From Phycisphaerales bacterium (GTDB taxonomy: Bacteria > Planctomycetota > Phycisphaerae > Phycisphaerales > UBA1924), in contig CANHCQ010000004.1 in the NCBI GenBank assembly GCA_947459215.1, positions 121,551 through 185,550 on the forward strand: DNA of 64,000 bases, in the 5' to 3' direction. The notes under the pieces were generated by a model. That model was not told the origin of the DNA. It saw only the letters and a list, made by a program, of their open reading frames with translations, and made no database searches. The first letter of the stretch is position 1; each line of letters opens with the position of its first letter. Both the position numbers and the translations under genes were made by a program. Positions 15,833 to 24,800 of the stretch are shown here, in pieces.

Positions 15833-17920
15833 TCACATCGGCCACGGATCGGTACAGTCAAGGCGGTTGTAGAACGCTGCAAAGATCACGAAATCCGCAT
15901 CGTCCGTGTCGAAATCGCCGTCGAAATCCCCAAACGGGCTCGTGACCTCGTTGTACGCAATCGCGAACTGTGTGAAGTCGAGATCGTCCACGAGCAAGTC
16001 GCCGTTGATGTCCGCGACGCAGATCGCGTCGTTGTGCGGGCAGGTGTCGATGATGCCGTCGGTCGGAGCAACATCGAGCGTGAACGTGACATCTTCAGCG
16101 ATCTCAAGGCTGTCGAGCTTGTTGTTGTCGTTGCAGTCACGCCCGATGTCGATCTGGTAGCCGCCGAGCATGTCAACGGGAACATTGGGCTGGTTGATAT
16201 CGCACACCACCCGCTCTCCACTCGCGTTGTTCGTGATCGTGTAGCGACCTGTGAGCAGATACGAGGACATCGCGTTCCGGTACTCCAGCCGGAGCACGCG
16301 TGCGCTGGTGGGGTCCCTCACAACCCGGAACAGGTGCGACACGTCCATCGAGATCGTGTTCTCCTCGTTGCTGATCTTGACCGTGAACGGCTGGAGCTCC
16401 GTGGCGTTCGCCGGAGTGTTCACAACTTTCACCGGGCCGTAGAACGCGATCGCCGGCCGGTCCGCAACATTGGTCGTGCGGAACCCGCTGTCGAGATACA
16501 CGCCGCGGGTCAGCGGAATGCTCTCATTCAGCAACGCCTTCGTCGAATCGGTTCGATACAGCCCGAACGGCACCAACCCGACCGCGCCGCCGCCGAGGTC
16601 GCTCGACTTGACGTTGTAGTAGGGAAGATTTGTCAGCGACTGTCCGCCCACCAGCACAGGCGCGGTCCAAACGCCGTCGGCCGCGTTCGCGGGCAGTCCA
16701 TCCTTGCTGTTGATGATGATCTGGCCCTTCAGACCGTCCGCCGGAAGTGTGACAAGCGCGTTGCTGCCCGCCAATGAACCGGAGATGTTGACAGTCGTGC
16801 CCGCGGCGAGGCCGCCGCTCAGGATGATGGGCTCGGTCGCGTTGCCGCGGAAGCTCATCTTGGAGTTCGTCGGAGTCGTGGAGCCCTGAACCAGCACGCC
16901 GCTGTCGCTGGCCCCAGTCGTAGTGAGGCTGTTGCCGACCAGGCTGCTGTTTGAGAATAGCTGCGTGGTCTTGACGAAGCCGATGTTGCCGGTGCCGTTG
17001 AGGTTAGCGATGATGTTGGTCTTGTTGATCGAGCCAGCGGTAAGGCGGTCGATACCGAATCTCGCGGACACCGGACCGCGATAGTACTGAGCCGGGTCCG
17101 GTTGAGACAGTGCATTCTCGATGGAGTAATCCGGCGATTCAAGTGTCCCGATCGAGAGACTCTGAATTCGGCCATTCTCCACATAAACGGGGCCTGACAT
17201 GATGCCGCCCACGTTCATCGCGACGATGTCGCCGTTGAAAACCTCGACCGAACGACCCTGCAGGTTACCAATGAGATTTCCCGAAACAAGCAATGACTGA
17301 ATCGAGCCATTATAGATTGTTGTTGTACTTGTCAGTTTACCGACGTCGATCATTGCTCCGTCCGGAGCAGTAGTCTGAGCGATGATTCGACCGGTATCGT
17401 CCATGCAGCGCCAGTACCAAAGCTGCCACACGTCCAAGCCCGCTCCGCTTCCCGCACAGGCGCCGTAGAACCGAGACTTGAAGCCAGGCGCTTGAATGCC
17501 GTTGATGCGGACCGGAACGAGGTTCCCGCTGAGGTTTTGTCCCGTGATTGTCACTGGCGGCACCGTCGTCGAAACTGCGGTTGCATCTCCCAGAATAATG
17601 TCGACCTGCTGCTGCTGTGTCGCGCCGGATCCGGTGAAAATCAACAGCGGGATTTCTTCCGACGTGATCGGTCGAATGTTCACTCTCGTGGTGTCCGAGC
17701 TCAAATAGATTGTGTAGGAGGACGGGATCTGCGCCGATCCGAAATCCGGGCATTGTCCGTTCGGGTTGCCGATCCCGCAGTCGAATTGAGCTTGATCGCC
17801 GTTCGCTTTGTAGGCCGTAACCGAGAATCGCGGCGACCCTGCCAACGCATGCGGGACTGCGATACTAAAGAACGCCAACAGACTTCCGAACAGCGGCAAC
17901 GCTACAGCGGATCGAGTCAT
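15833..17920 (-). CDS. Large exported adhesin-like protein with variant GC-type dockerin
   Basis: 695 residues. The signal peptide ends HALA-G. The body is repetitive beta structure, with short strands such as IYNGSIQSLLVSGNLIGN, VFNGDIVAMNVGGIM and VENGRIQSLSIGTL, like beta-helical or passenger-type surface proteins. The tail differs from the usual one: ADINGDLLVDDLDF and DFDGDFDTDDADF are joined by a short linker without the CADP...GCP element, and the chain ends RLDCTDPWPM. The gene overlaps the upstream FGE-like gene by ATGA (17917-17920) and has its own strong AAGGAGGA site, so the two are made together. A terminator follows. Function unknown; surface protein by inference. Confidence 0.78.
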   Translation of the reverse strand: MTRSAVALPLFGSLLAFFSIAVPHALAGSPRFSVTAYKANGDQAQFDCGIGNPNGQCPDFGSAQIPSSYTIYLSSDTTRVNIRPITSEEIPLLIFTGSGATQQQQVDIILGDATAVSTTVPPVTITGQNLSGNLVPVRINGIQAPGFKSRFYGACAGSGAGLDVWQLWYWRCMDDTGRIIAQTTAPDGAMIDVGKLTSTTTIYNGSIQSLLVSGNLIGNLQGRSVEVFNGDIVAMNVGGIMSGPVYVENGRIQSLSIGTLESPDYSIENALSQPDPAQYYRGPVSARFGIDRLTAGSINKTNIIANLNGTGNIGFVKTTQLFSNSSLVGNSLTTTGASDSGVLVQGSTTPTNSKMSFRGNATEPIILSGGLAAGTTVNISGSLAGSNALVTLPADGLKGQIIINSKDGLPANAADGVWTAPVLVGGQSLTNLPYYNVKSSDLGGGAVGLVPFGLYRTDSTKALLNESIPLTRGVYLDSGFRTTNVADRPAIAFYGPVKVVNTPANATELQPFTVKISNEENTISMDVSHLFRVVRDPTSARVLRLEYRNAMSSYLLTGRYTITNNASGERVVCDINQPNVPVDMLGGYQIDIGRDCNDNNKLDSLEIAEDVTFTLDVAPTDGIIDTCPHNDAICVADINGDLLVDDLDFTQFAIAYNEVTSPFGDFDGDFDTDDADFVIFAAFYNRLDCTDPWPM

Positions 17921-18969
17921 CGCTTCCTCCTTGACAATACGGTCAACCCAAAACTCCCGAGAAGAATGGGCGTCGCAGGTGACGGCACGAGGCTAGCAAT
18001 ACGAAGTCCTTCGTTTGCTGAGAGCAACTGCGGATCGAAACTCGTTCCTCTCTCACCGGAGATGCCGTCAATCATGGTAGAGAATCCTGCTGCCGCGCCA
18101 GCAAGTAGTCTGTTCAGATTCGTCGTGCCGGCCCACTCCTCTGTCCACTCCGTCGCCCCGCCGCTGGTGTCCCAAAGACCCCACGGCGAAGTCACGTTTG
18201 AGTACGCGCCGAGAGGGATCGTCCACTCCGCCGAAAAATCCAATCGCAGCCCCGCGCTCGTGGTCCCGACACCCGGCAGACCCGATACGCCCTGCTGGTT
18301 GCTGCGGTTCGTGAAATCCCACCAGCCTCCGGCGCCAGTGCCGAACCGATCGGGGTCGTAGTACGTGGCCTTCATCCACTCGTCCAGCGACGGGATCCAG
18401 TATTTCGCGCCGGGCAATCGCGTGGCCGCATCGGTGTAGCCGATCGTGCGGTTGCCGCCGAAGGTGGTCGTGTCGTACGCACCTGTCGTAAGCGACGCAA
18501 GGGTCGAAGACTTTCCGTTGTGCAGCCAGTTGCAGTACCGCGCCGCGTCACGCCAGGAGATGCCGCCCACGGGGCGCATCCCGGCGTTGGGGTCGCCCTG
18601 GCGCAAGCGGTAGCGGACTCCGGGGCCGCTGTACGTCGGATCGAACGTCGCCCCCCAGTATGTCGGCCCAAACGCAGTGAAGTTGTAAGCGTCGGTCTGG
18701 GTGCTGAACGCGTTCGTGAACTCAAGCCACTGGGATGTCGTGATTTCCAGCTTGCTGATCTTGTATTGGTAGCTCACGCTTCCCCGCCCCGACCGCGGCC
18801 CGGGACCGGCATACGCCGCATTCCCGACCGCCCCGATGGTGGCCCAGTCGAAGCCATCGGCACCGGGAGCGGCGGAAGCCGTTGACAAGACAGCACTTGC
18901 GACAACCGCCGCTGAAGTGCACAGGAATGAACGGGAAAGGCCGCGAGATACGGTTGGCATGTGAGTCAT
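17917..18969 (-). CDS. Exported formylglycine-generating-enzyme-like protein with PEP-CTERM-like end
   Basis: 350 residues. The signal peptide ends TASA-A around 33. The body has the FGE-sulfatase fold order: YQYKISKLEITTSQWLEF, PVGGISWRDAARYCNWLHNG, YWIPSLDEWMKATYYDP, SPWGLWDTSGGATEWTEEW. FGE enzymes convert a sulfatase Cys/Ser to formylglycine, but exported planctomycete relatives usually lack the catalytic Cys pair and may be binding proteins; I see only Cys in the CNWL segment, so activity is doubtful. The tail VPSPATPILLGSFGLTVLSRRKR is PEP-CTERM-like. ATGA overlap couples it to the next dockerin gene. An alternative ATG lies at 18960. No sulfatase adjoins. Confidence 0.8.
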   Translation of the reverse strand: MTHMPTVSRGLSRSFLCTSAAVVASAVLSTASAAPGADGFDWATIGAVGNAAYAGPGPRSGRGSVSYQYKISKLEITTSQWLEFTNAFSTQTDAYNFTAFGPTYWGATFDPTYSGPGVRYRLRQGDPNAGMRPVGGISWRDAARYCNWLHNGKSSTLASLTTGAYDTTTFGGNRTIGYTDAATRLPGAKYWIPSLDEWMKATYYDPDRFGTGAGGWWDFTNRSNQQGVSGLPGVGTTSAGLRLDFSAEWTIPLGAYSNVTSPWGLWDTSGGATEWTEEWAGTTNLNRLLAGAAAGFSTMIDGISGERGTSFDPQLLSANEGLRIASLVPSPATPILLGSFGLTVLSRRKR

Positions 18970-19162
18970 GATCCGTCAAAGGTGACACACGGTTCGGGCA
19001 TTGCCAGCCATTCATGAAGTCTTTGCAGACCCGATCCGCCCACCACCAGCAATCCCACGCCAGCGAGCCGACAGCGGTGTCCGCAACGCCGGCCGAGTCC
19101 ACGCCGCGGCATTTGACGCTGCTCGTACCATCACGTCTTTCCAAGTTCGTGGAGCCTCCCCC

Positions 19163-20095
19163 ATGCGATCTGTGTTCCCGCTCGCGCTCGCTGTCGCCGT
19201 CCTCGCCCCCGCCGCATTCGCCCAGCCCGTCTGCGGCGTCAAGAACCACATGCGCCTCGTCAACCGCGTCGGCGGCGGCACCACGCCCGAGCTCCGCCTC
19301 GACACCGGCTGGACCTCCGTCCTCCCCGGCACCACGCTCAACACCCCCGGCACCGCCACTGACACCTCCGCCTTCGGCACCTCCACCGGCACGTGGCTCA
19401 TCTCCAGCACCTACGGCCGCATGAGCTTTGCCGGCTCCGGCTCCGCTACCAACTCGCCCGGATGGGGCCTTTTCCTGTGGATCGATTCCTGGATCGGCGG
19501 CGAACCCAAAGCTTGGTTCCGCGATCGCTACACCGTCACCTCCGCCACGCTCCCCGCCGGCACTCCCGTGCAGATCCAGTTCACCGGCACGTTCAGCGGC
19601 AGCACCGCTGCCACCGACCCCGGTGCGGCAAAGTCCGCGAGCGCCACATTCAGCTTCGGCGCACCCACCAACTTCAACTTTACCGCGCCCGCCTCGGCGA
19701 GCATGACCGTCACCGTCCCCGTCGGACAATCACGCGACGTCGACGGTCGCCTCTTCTGCGTCATCCAGGACTACCGCATGCTCGGCGGCACGGTCTACTC
19801 CGACACCATCAGCGCCAACCTCGCCGCCAGCCTCACCGTCAAGGTCCTAACACCTGGCGCCACGCTGTCGTGGTGCAGCAACGCGACGTACAACACCTGC
19901 GCCGGCGACCTGAACATCGACGGGCTGGTCGATGACGCCGACTTCCAGATCTTCGCCAGCGCGTACAACATCCTCGAGTGCGCCGACCCGTCCATGCCCG
20001 CCGGGTGCCCGGCCGACCTCAACTCCGACGGCTTCGTCGATGACACCGACTTCAGCGCCTTCGCCGTGGCGTATGACACGTTGCTCTGCCCCTAG
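19163..20095 (+). CDS. Exported protein with GC-type dockerin
   Basis: 310 residues from the ATG at 19163, with GGAG nine bases before it; the signal peptide MRSVFPLALAVAVLAP...AFA-Q follows at once, so the longer open frame upstream is not coding. The body (about 25-235) is beta-rich, with no family I recognise (VNRVGGGTTPELRLDTGW ... WGLFLWIDSWIGGEPKAWF ... LFCVIQDYRMLGG). The dockerin is CAGDLNIDGLVDDADF, ECADPSMPAGCP, DLNSDGFVDDTDF, LLCP. It is divergent from the FGE-like/dockerin operon and may share its upstream region. Confidence 0.75.
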   Translation: MRSVFPLALAVAVLAPAAFAQPVCGVKNHMRLVNRVGGGTTPELRLDTGWTSVLPGTTLNTPGTATDTSAFGTSTGTWLISSTYGRMSFAGSGSATNSPGWGLFLWIDSWIGGEPKAWFRDRYTVTSATLPAGTPVQIQFTGTFSGSTAATDPGAAKSASATFSFGAPTNFNFTAPASASMTVTVPVGQSRDVDGRLFCVIQDYRMLGGTVYSDTISANLAASLTVKVLTPGATLSWCSNATYNTCAGDLNIDGLVDDADFQIFASAYNILECADPSMPAGCPADLNSDGFVDDTDFSAFAVAYDTLLCP

Positions 20096-20477
20096 CACCC
20101 AGCCTGTCTATTCGACCCGACATCGGGCGCGAGGTTCGCCACGGCGAGCTTTGTTTCGAGTCGCACGATCTCGCGCCTTGATGCCCGACCCACGATCGCC
20201 GCCTCACCCACTGCGTTCCACGCGCAACGTGCCCGTTCGCCGCAGGCATCGGTGTCGAGATCCTCGCGCCCTGCTCGCTCTGCGGCACGCCCGTACTCCG
20301 TCCAAGCTCCGGCACCACCGCCCCACCGCCCCACCACCCCACCACCGCCCCGTCAAGGCCGGGGCGGCGTCCTCTGCGACCGCGCCAGAACCATCGCCAT
20401 ATTCGGTGCGCACTTTGAACCCGCATTCCGCGTATACGCCTGTCGAGCCGCGCCCCGCGGCACGCCAGGAGCAGCCC
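20096..20477 (+). other. 382-bp intergenic stretch with C-rich repeats
   Basis: Between two plus-strand dockerin genes. It contains a run of CCACCGCCC-type units (about 20313-20350) and a 7-bp hairpin (20346-20352 with 20360-20366). The frame that runs through it is arginine/proline-rich and has no coding character. No promoter can be assigned with confidence. Confidence 0.5.
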
Positions 20478-21611
20478 ATGGCCCGAACTCTCGCGTTTCC
20501 CGCTCTCGTTGCCGCCCTCTTTGCCGCACGCGGGCTCGCCCAAGGCCCCGCTTGCCTGACCGACGAGTTCGACAACGCGGCGACGCTCACCAACTGGACC
20601 CGCATCGAGCAGGCCGAGTCGTGGCCCAACGACCCGCTGCAGACCTGGAACATCAACATCGCGACGCCGGGCTCGATGACGATGATCCCGCACACCGTCA
20701 CCTGGTACCAGAACTACCGCGGTCCACTGGTCTTCAAGCCCGTCACCGGCGACTTTGCGATCACCGCATCGGTTCGTGCTACCGGGCGCGACGGCGTGTC
20801 GGTGCCCTCGTCCCAGTTCTCGCTCGCGGGGCTCATGCTGCGCACACCACGGAGCATCACCCCCGCCACATGGACTCCCGGCGGCGAGAACTACGTCTTT
20901 CTCTCCACCGGCTACGGGTTCGCGAACCCGGCGCGGTTTCAGTACGAGGTCAAGACCACGATCAACGGCGACTCGCAGCTCATCCTGTCCGATGCACCGG
21001 GAGCCGAGACTGTTTTGCAGCTTGTGAAGATCGGGCCGCACGTGATCTGTCTGCGCCAGCCGCTCGGGGGCCAGTGGGTTGTGCATGCCCGCTACCGCCG
21101 TGACGACATGCCCGCGACGGTGCAGGCCGGACTGGTGTCGTACACGGATTGGCAGAAGGTGTCGATCTTTGATCCATTCGTGCACAACACCAGCACGCTG
21201 CGCCCGCCGCTGGCGCCGGGGGTCGTTGATCCAAACCCGTTCGTGCCGTTCAACCCGGATCTGCGTGCGGAGTTTCGCTACGCCCGCTTCGCGGCACCGG
21301 TCGTCCCCACGGCATTGATCGGCGCCGACCTCTCGAACCCCGCCGCGGTCTCCGACGCCCAGTTGCTCGCGTTCCTCGGTGCCGCGCTCAACACCGTCAA
21401 AACGTGCAACACCTGCCCCGCGGATCTCAACGGGGACGGGTTCGTGGACGATGCGGACTTTGTGCTCTTCGCCAGCGCGTACAACACGCTCGACTGCGCC
21501 GATCCCGCGATGCCGCCGGGGTGTGCCGCGGACCTGAACAGCGACGCGTTCGTCGATGATGCGGACTTCGTGCTCTTCGCCGCGGCGTACAACGATCTGC
21601 TCTGCCCGTGA
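20478..21611 (+). CDS. Exported DUF1349/concanavalin-like protein with GC-type dockerin
   Basis: 377 residues from the ATG at 20478, with AGGAG six bases upstream; the signal peptide ends RGLA-Q. The body opens CLTDEFDNAATLTNWTRIEQAESW and has GDFAITASVRATG, FSLAGLMLRTP and WVVHARYRRDDMPATVQAGLVSYTDW, the pattern of DUF1349-type jelly-rolls, which resemble carbohydrate-binding laminin-G/ConA domains. The dockerin is CPADLNGDGFVDDADF, DCADPAMPPGCA, DLNSDAFVDDADF, LLCP. Carbohydrate binding is inferred from the fold. Confidence 0.8.
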   Translation: MARTLAFPALVAALFAARGLAQGPACLTDEFDNAATLTNWTRIEQAESWPNDPLQTWNINIATPGSMTMIPHTVTWYQNYRGPLVFKPVTGDFAITASVRATGRDGVSVPSSQFSLAGLMLRTPRSITPATWTPGGENYVFLSTGYGFANPARFQYEVKTTINGDSQLILSDAPGAETVLQLVKIGPHVICLRQPLGGQWVVHARYRRDDMPATVQAGLVSYTDWQKVSIFDPFVHNTSTLRPPLAPGVVDPNPFVPFNPDLRAEFRYARFAAPVVPTALIGADLSNPAAVSDAQLLAFLGAALNTVKTCNTCPADLNGDGFVDDADFVLFASAYNTLDCADPAMPPGCAADLNSDAFVDDADFVLFAAAYNDLLCP

Positions 21612-21646
21612 CGTGCCATGAACGTGCCGTTGAGCTTGCTTTGCAA

Positions 21647-21687
21647 GGTCAGTGGGCTTCGCCGCGATCAACGCGAAAGCACTGACC
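21647..21687. terminator. Hairpin between convergent genes
   Basis: GGTCAGTG (21647-21654) pairs with CACTGACC (21680-21687), with further pairing inside. It lies 36 bases after the stop at 21611, between two convergent dockerin genes, and has no clear T-run. Confidence 0.4.
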
Positions 21688-21881
21688 GCGCAGAGCTGCA
21701 TAGACCGGAGACATCCCTGACAAAGTTCGGGGAGATGACAAACAGCTCGGCCTGAGGATGTCGGACCTTCCAGAAGATCGGTTATGCGGTGGCAAGCGAG
21801 GACTGTCGTGTCGTTGCTGGAAGAGTTCGTGGAGTTGGCGGACCTCATGCTCTGCATGCCGCGGGCGTCAACACATCGGAG

Positions 21882-24800
21882 TTAGGGGCACAGCAGCGCG
21901 TTGTACGCCTCCGCGAAGAGCACGAAGTCGGAGTCGTCCACGAACGCGTCGCCATTGAGGTCGCTGGGGCATCCAGCGGGCATCGTCGGATCAGCACAGT
22001 CGAGGATGTTGTACGCCTCGGCGAATAGCACGAAGTCGGAGTCGTCCACGAAGTTGTCGTTGTTGAGATCGCCCACGCAGACGGCGACCGGGGTGCCGCG
22101 CCAGAAGGCGGTCGCGGGAACCGCCTGGCGGGCGATGCCCGGGCCTTCGATCTCGAGGGTCAATGCTTGGTCATAGCCCACCTGATAGGCCTCGACGCGG
22201 ACCGCGTTCAGTCCCTGATCGAGCGCTACCTGAACGACGCGCTCATCGCCTTGGGAGCGAGCCACGAGATTCTCCGCAACATAGAGCCGTGCGCCGTCGT
22301 CGCAGCGGAAGCGGAGGGTGTACGTCGCGGACTGCGGCACCACAAGCCAACCGCTGAAGGTCGCCCCGGTGTTGTAGCTCAGCGTGGTTGTGAAGTTGGG
22401 GAAGACACTGACCGGATAGTTGAGGTCAGCAGAGATCCCCGTCGCGAAGATCGGGTAGTTCGCCGGAACGTACTGCTCGGGATTCTGGGGGATGATGGCC
22501 TGCGGCAGGGCGTAGTAGTTCATGGCGACGCCCGGCGATGCGAACGCTGCGGCGGGCACTTCAACGAGACTCGGGATTCCCGGCCCGCTCCAGAGCAAGG
22601 CATGGCCGTAGCCACCGTAGTTCCCGTACTTGGAGTACTCGAACCGGATCGAAGCCGGTCCGGCCGGGAGGCTGACGACGCCCGTGCTTTGGGTGTTGAA
22701 CCAGACCCCGTTCATCTCGACGACAGCGGGCACTCCGTTGATCAGCAGCCGACTGGCGCCCAAGCCGTCCTGCAACTGGAACGTGTAGTCGCCCGCGGCA
22801 GGGACGAGGAGGGTCGCGGTCATGATGCCGCCGAGCCTCGCATCGCCCTGATTCGTGAGCGTGCCATAGACACCCCAGTTCGGATTGAACGGGATGGCGG
22901 CTTGCGGACGAGCCTCGGTCAGAACCGGGGTAAGCGTGGCAAAGTCAGGCCAGTAGAGCTTGCGATACTCGACATCCAGACCGGGTTGCAAGCCGCCGGG
23001 TACGGGAAGCGGGGCCACGATCACGGTCACCGAATCTGTGAAGCCGGCGTACGTCGCGCGAATCGTCGTGGTGCCCGGCGCGATGCCGCGGACCTTGCCG
23101 TTCGCGTCCACGATCACGATGCTGGGATCATCGCTCGACCAAATCGCGCTCGCGGCCACATTCTGAGCGGGTGCGACGGCGTAGATCGCGTTGGCGGCCA
23201 AGCTGTTCGCGAACCCCTCGTACACCGCCACCTGTGTCTGTGGGATATCGATGGCCGTCACTGCATCCACGACGAGGCGAACACCGCCGGGCAGATACTG
23301 AGGGAGTAGGGCGAGGCCACCACCGAGATCGGAGCCGGCGATGCTCGTGAATGTGCCATTTCGCGTATCGGCGGTAAGCACATCGAAGGTCTGACCGGCG
23401 ACAGGGACGAAGCCGTTCGCCAGCGACACGGCGAGCGTTCCGTTGAGGTTCGTCGCGTTCTGAACGACCACGCGATCAAATTGACCCGCACCGGTGCCGC
23501 CGAGTTCGATCTCGAGCCGGGCGTTCGGATTGAAGTCGAGACTGCGGACGGTGAGGTCGCCGAGGGGCAGGCCGGGGCGGATGATGCCGCTGGCGGAAAC
23601 GTGTCCCTCCACGAGACCGACGCCGCGGAGGATGCCGTTGTCAAAGACCGGCATGGTTTGGAGCGTGAACGCGGTGCCGCCGTCGAGTGTCAGAATGCCG
23701 ACGTCGGTGCGGGGGAGATTGCTGCCGATGTCGATGTTGCCGTTCATGAAGACGTATCCGGCACTACGGACAACAACTTCAGCAGGCCGCGTCGCGGTGC
23801 CAGCGATCCCCATACCCCCGCCCCCTTCGAGTCCGGAGCCATCGGAAACCGTCATGACCGCGCTCTCAAAGACCTCGACCCCCTGAGAAAGGGTCATCAA
23901 CGAACCACCCAAGAGGTTCGCGGCAGTGGTGCCAGAGCCGGTGGAATCGGCCATGCGGAGCGAACCGAGTTCGGCCATCGCACCGTCAAGAAGATTGAAG
24001 ATTCCCGAGGAGCCTGGATTGTCCAGCAAACCGACGTGCAACCGATAGGGCGACTGCAGAGTGGTTCCAAGACCCGACACGGTGAGGACACCGGTGCCTC
24101 GATGGCCGACGAACGCGTCGGAGTTGATCGTCAGCTTCGCGCCTTGGTCGATCGTGGCAGTGCTGTTGGTGCTCTCGTAGCCGACGTAGAAGCTTCCGCC
24201 GGTGTTGGGCGAATCGCCGGCAATGAGCCGCGAGTCGGTGCCGCGGACGAGGAGGCTTCTGGGAGCGTTTGTATACCCACCACCAAGACGGAAGCCGTTG
24301 AGCGCCGTCAGGGTCGCGCCGTTCGACACCTCGACGGCCGCGGCGCCGCTATTGGATGCGAGTTCCCCGGCGAGCGTCATGGTCGAACCGGTGCCGGTGA
24401 CGAGGAGGTTGACGCTCGTGGCCGCGTTGTTGGCGAGCTCGAGTCGATCGGTGCTGTTCCAGGTCGCGCCGGACTCGACGCGGATCTGCACGGACTGGGC
24501 GTCGTTGACGCGGAAGATCGATCCGAACTGCGCGGTCGACCCGCTGCCGCGGACGGTCCACGTCTGGCGGCTGCCGGGCCAGCCGGCGTTCATCTCGCCG
24601 GTCAGATTGATGCGCCCGCCATTCTCGATAACGATCGTGCCGAGCCCGCCGTTGGAGGTTGCCAGGTTCCCGGCGTTGAAGACCGAACCGGCGCCGTCAA
24701 CCGTGAGGGACGCCACCGAGTTCGCGCTGAACCGTGTCAGGTCGATGCCGCCGCTGCATGTGACGACGCCGCCGTTCTCAACCCGCAGCGTGCCAGTACC

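Noticed and set aside
19932..20477. Long leader in frame with the DUF1349-like protein.
   Set aside because: Ser/Thr/Arg/Pro-rich and overlaps the preceding dockerin gene; a ribosome site and signal peptide fix the start at 20478.
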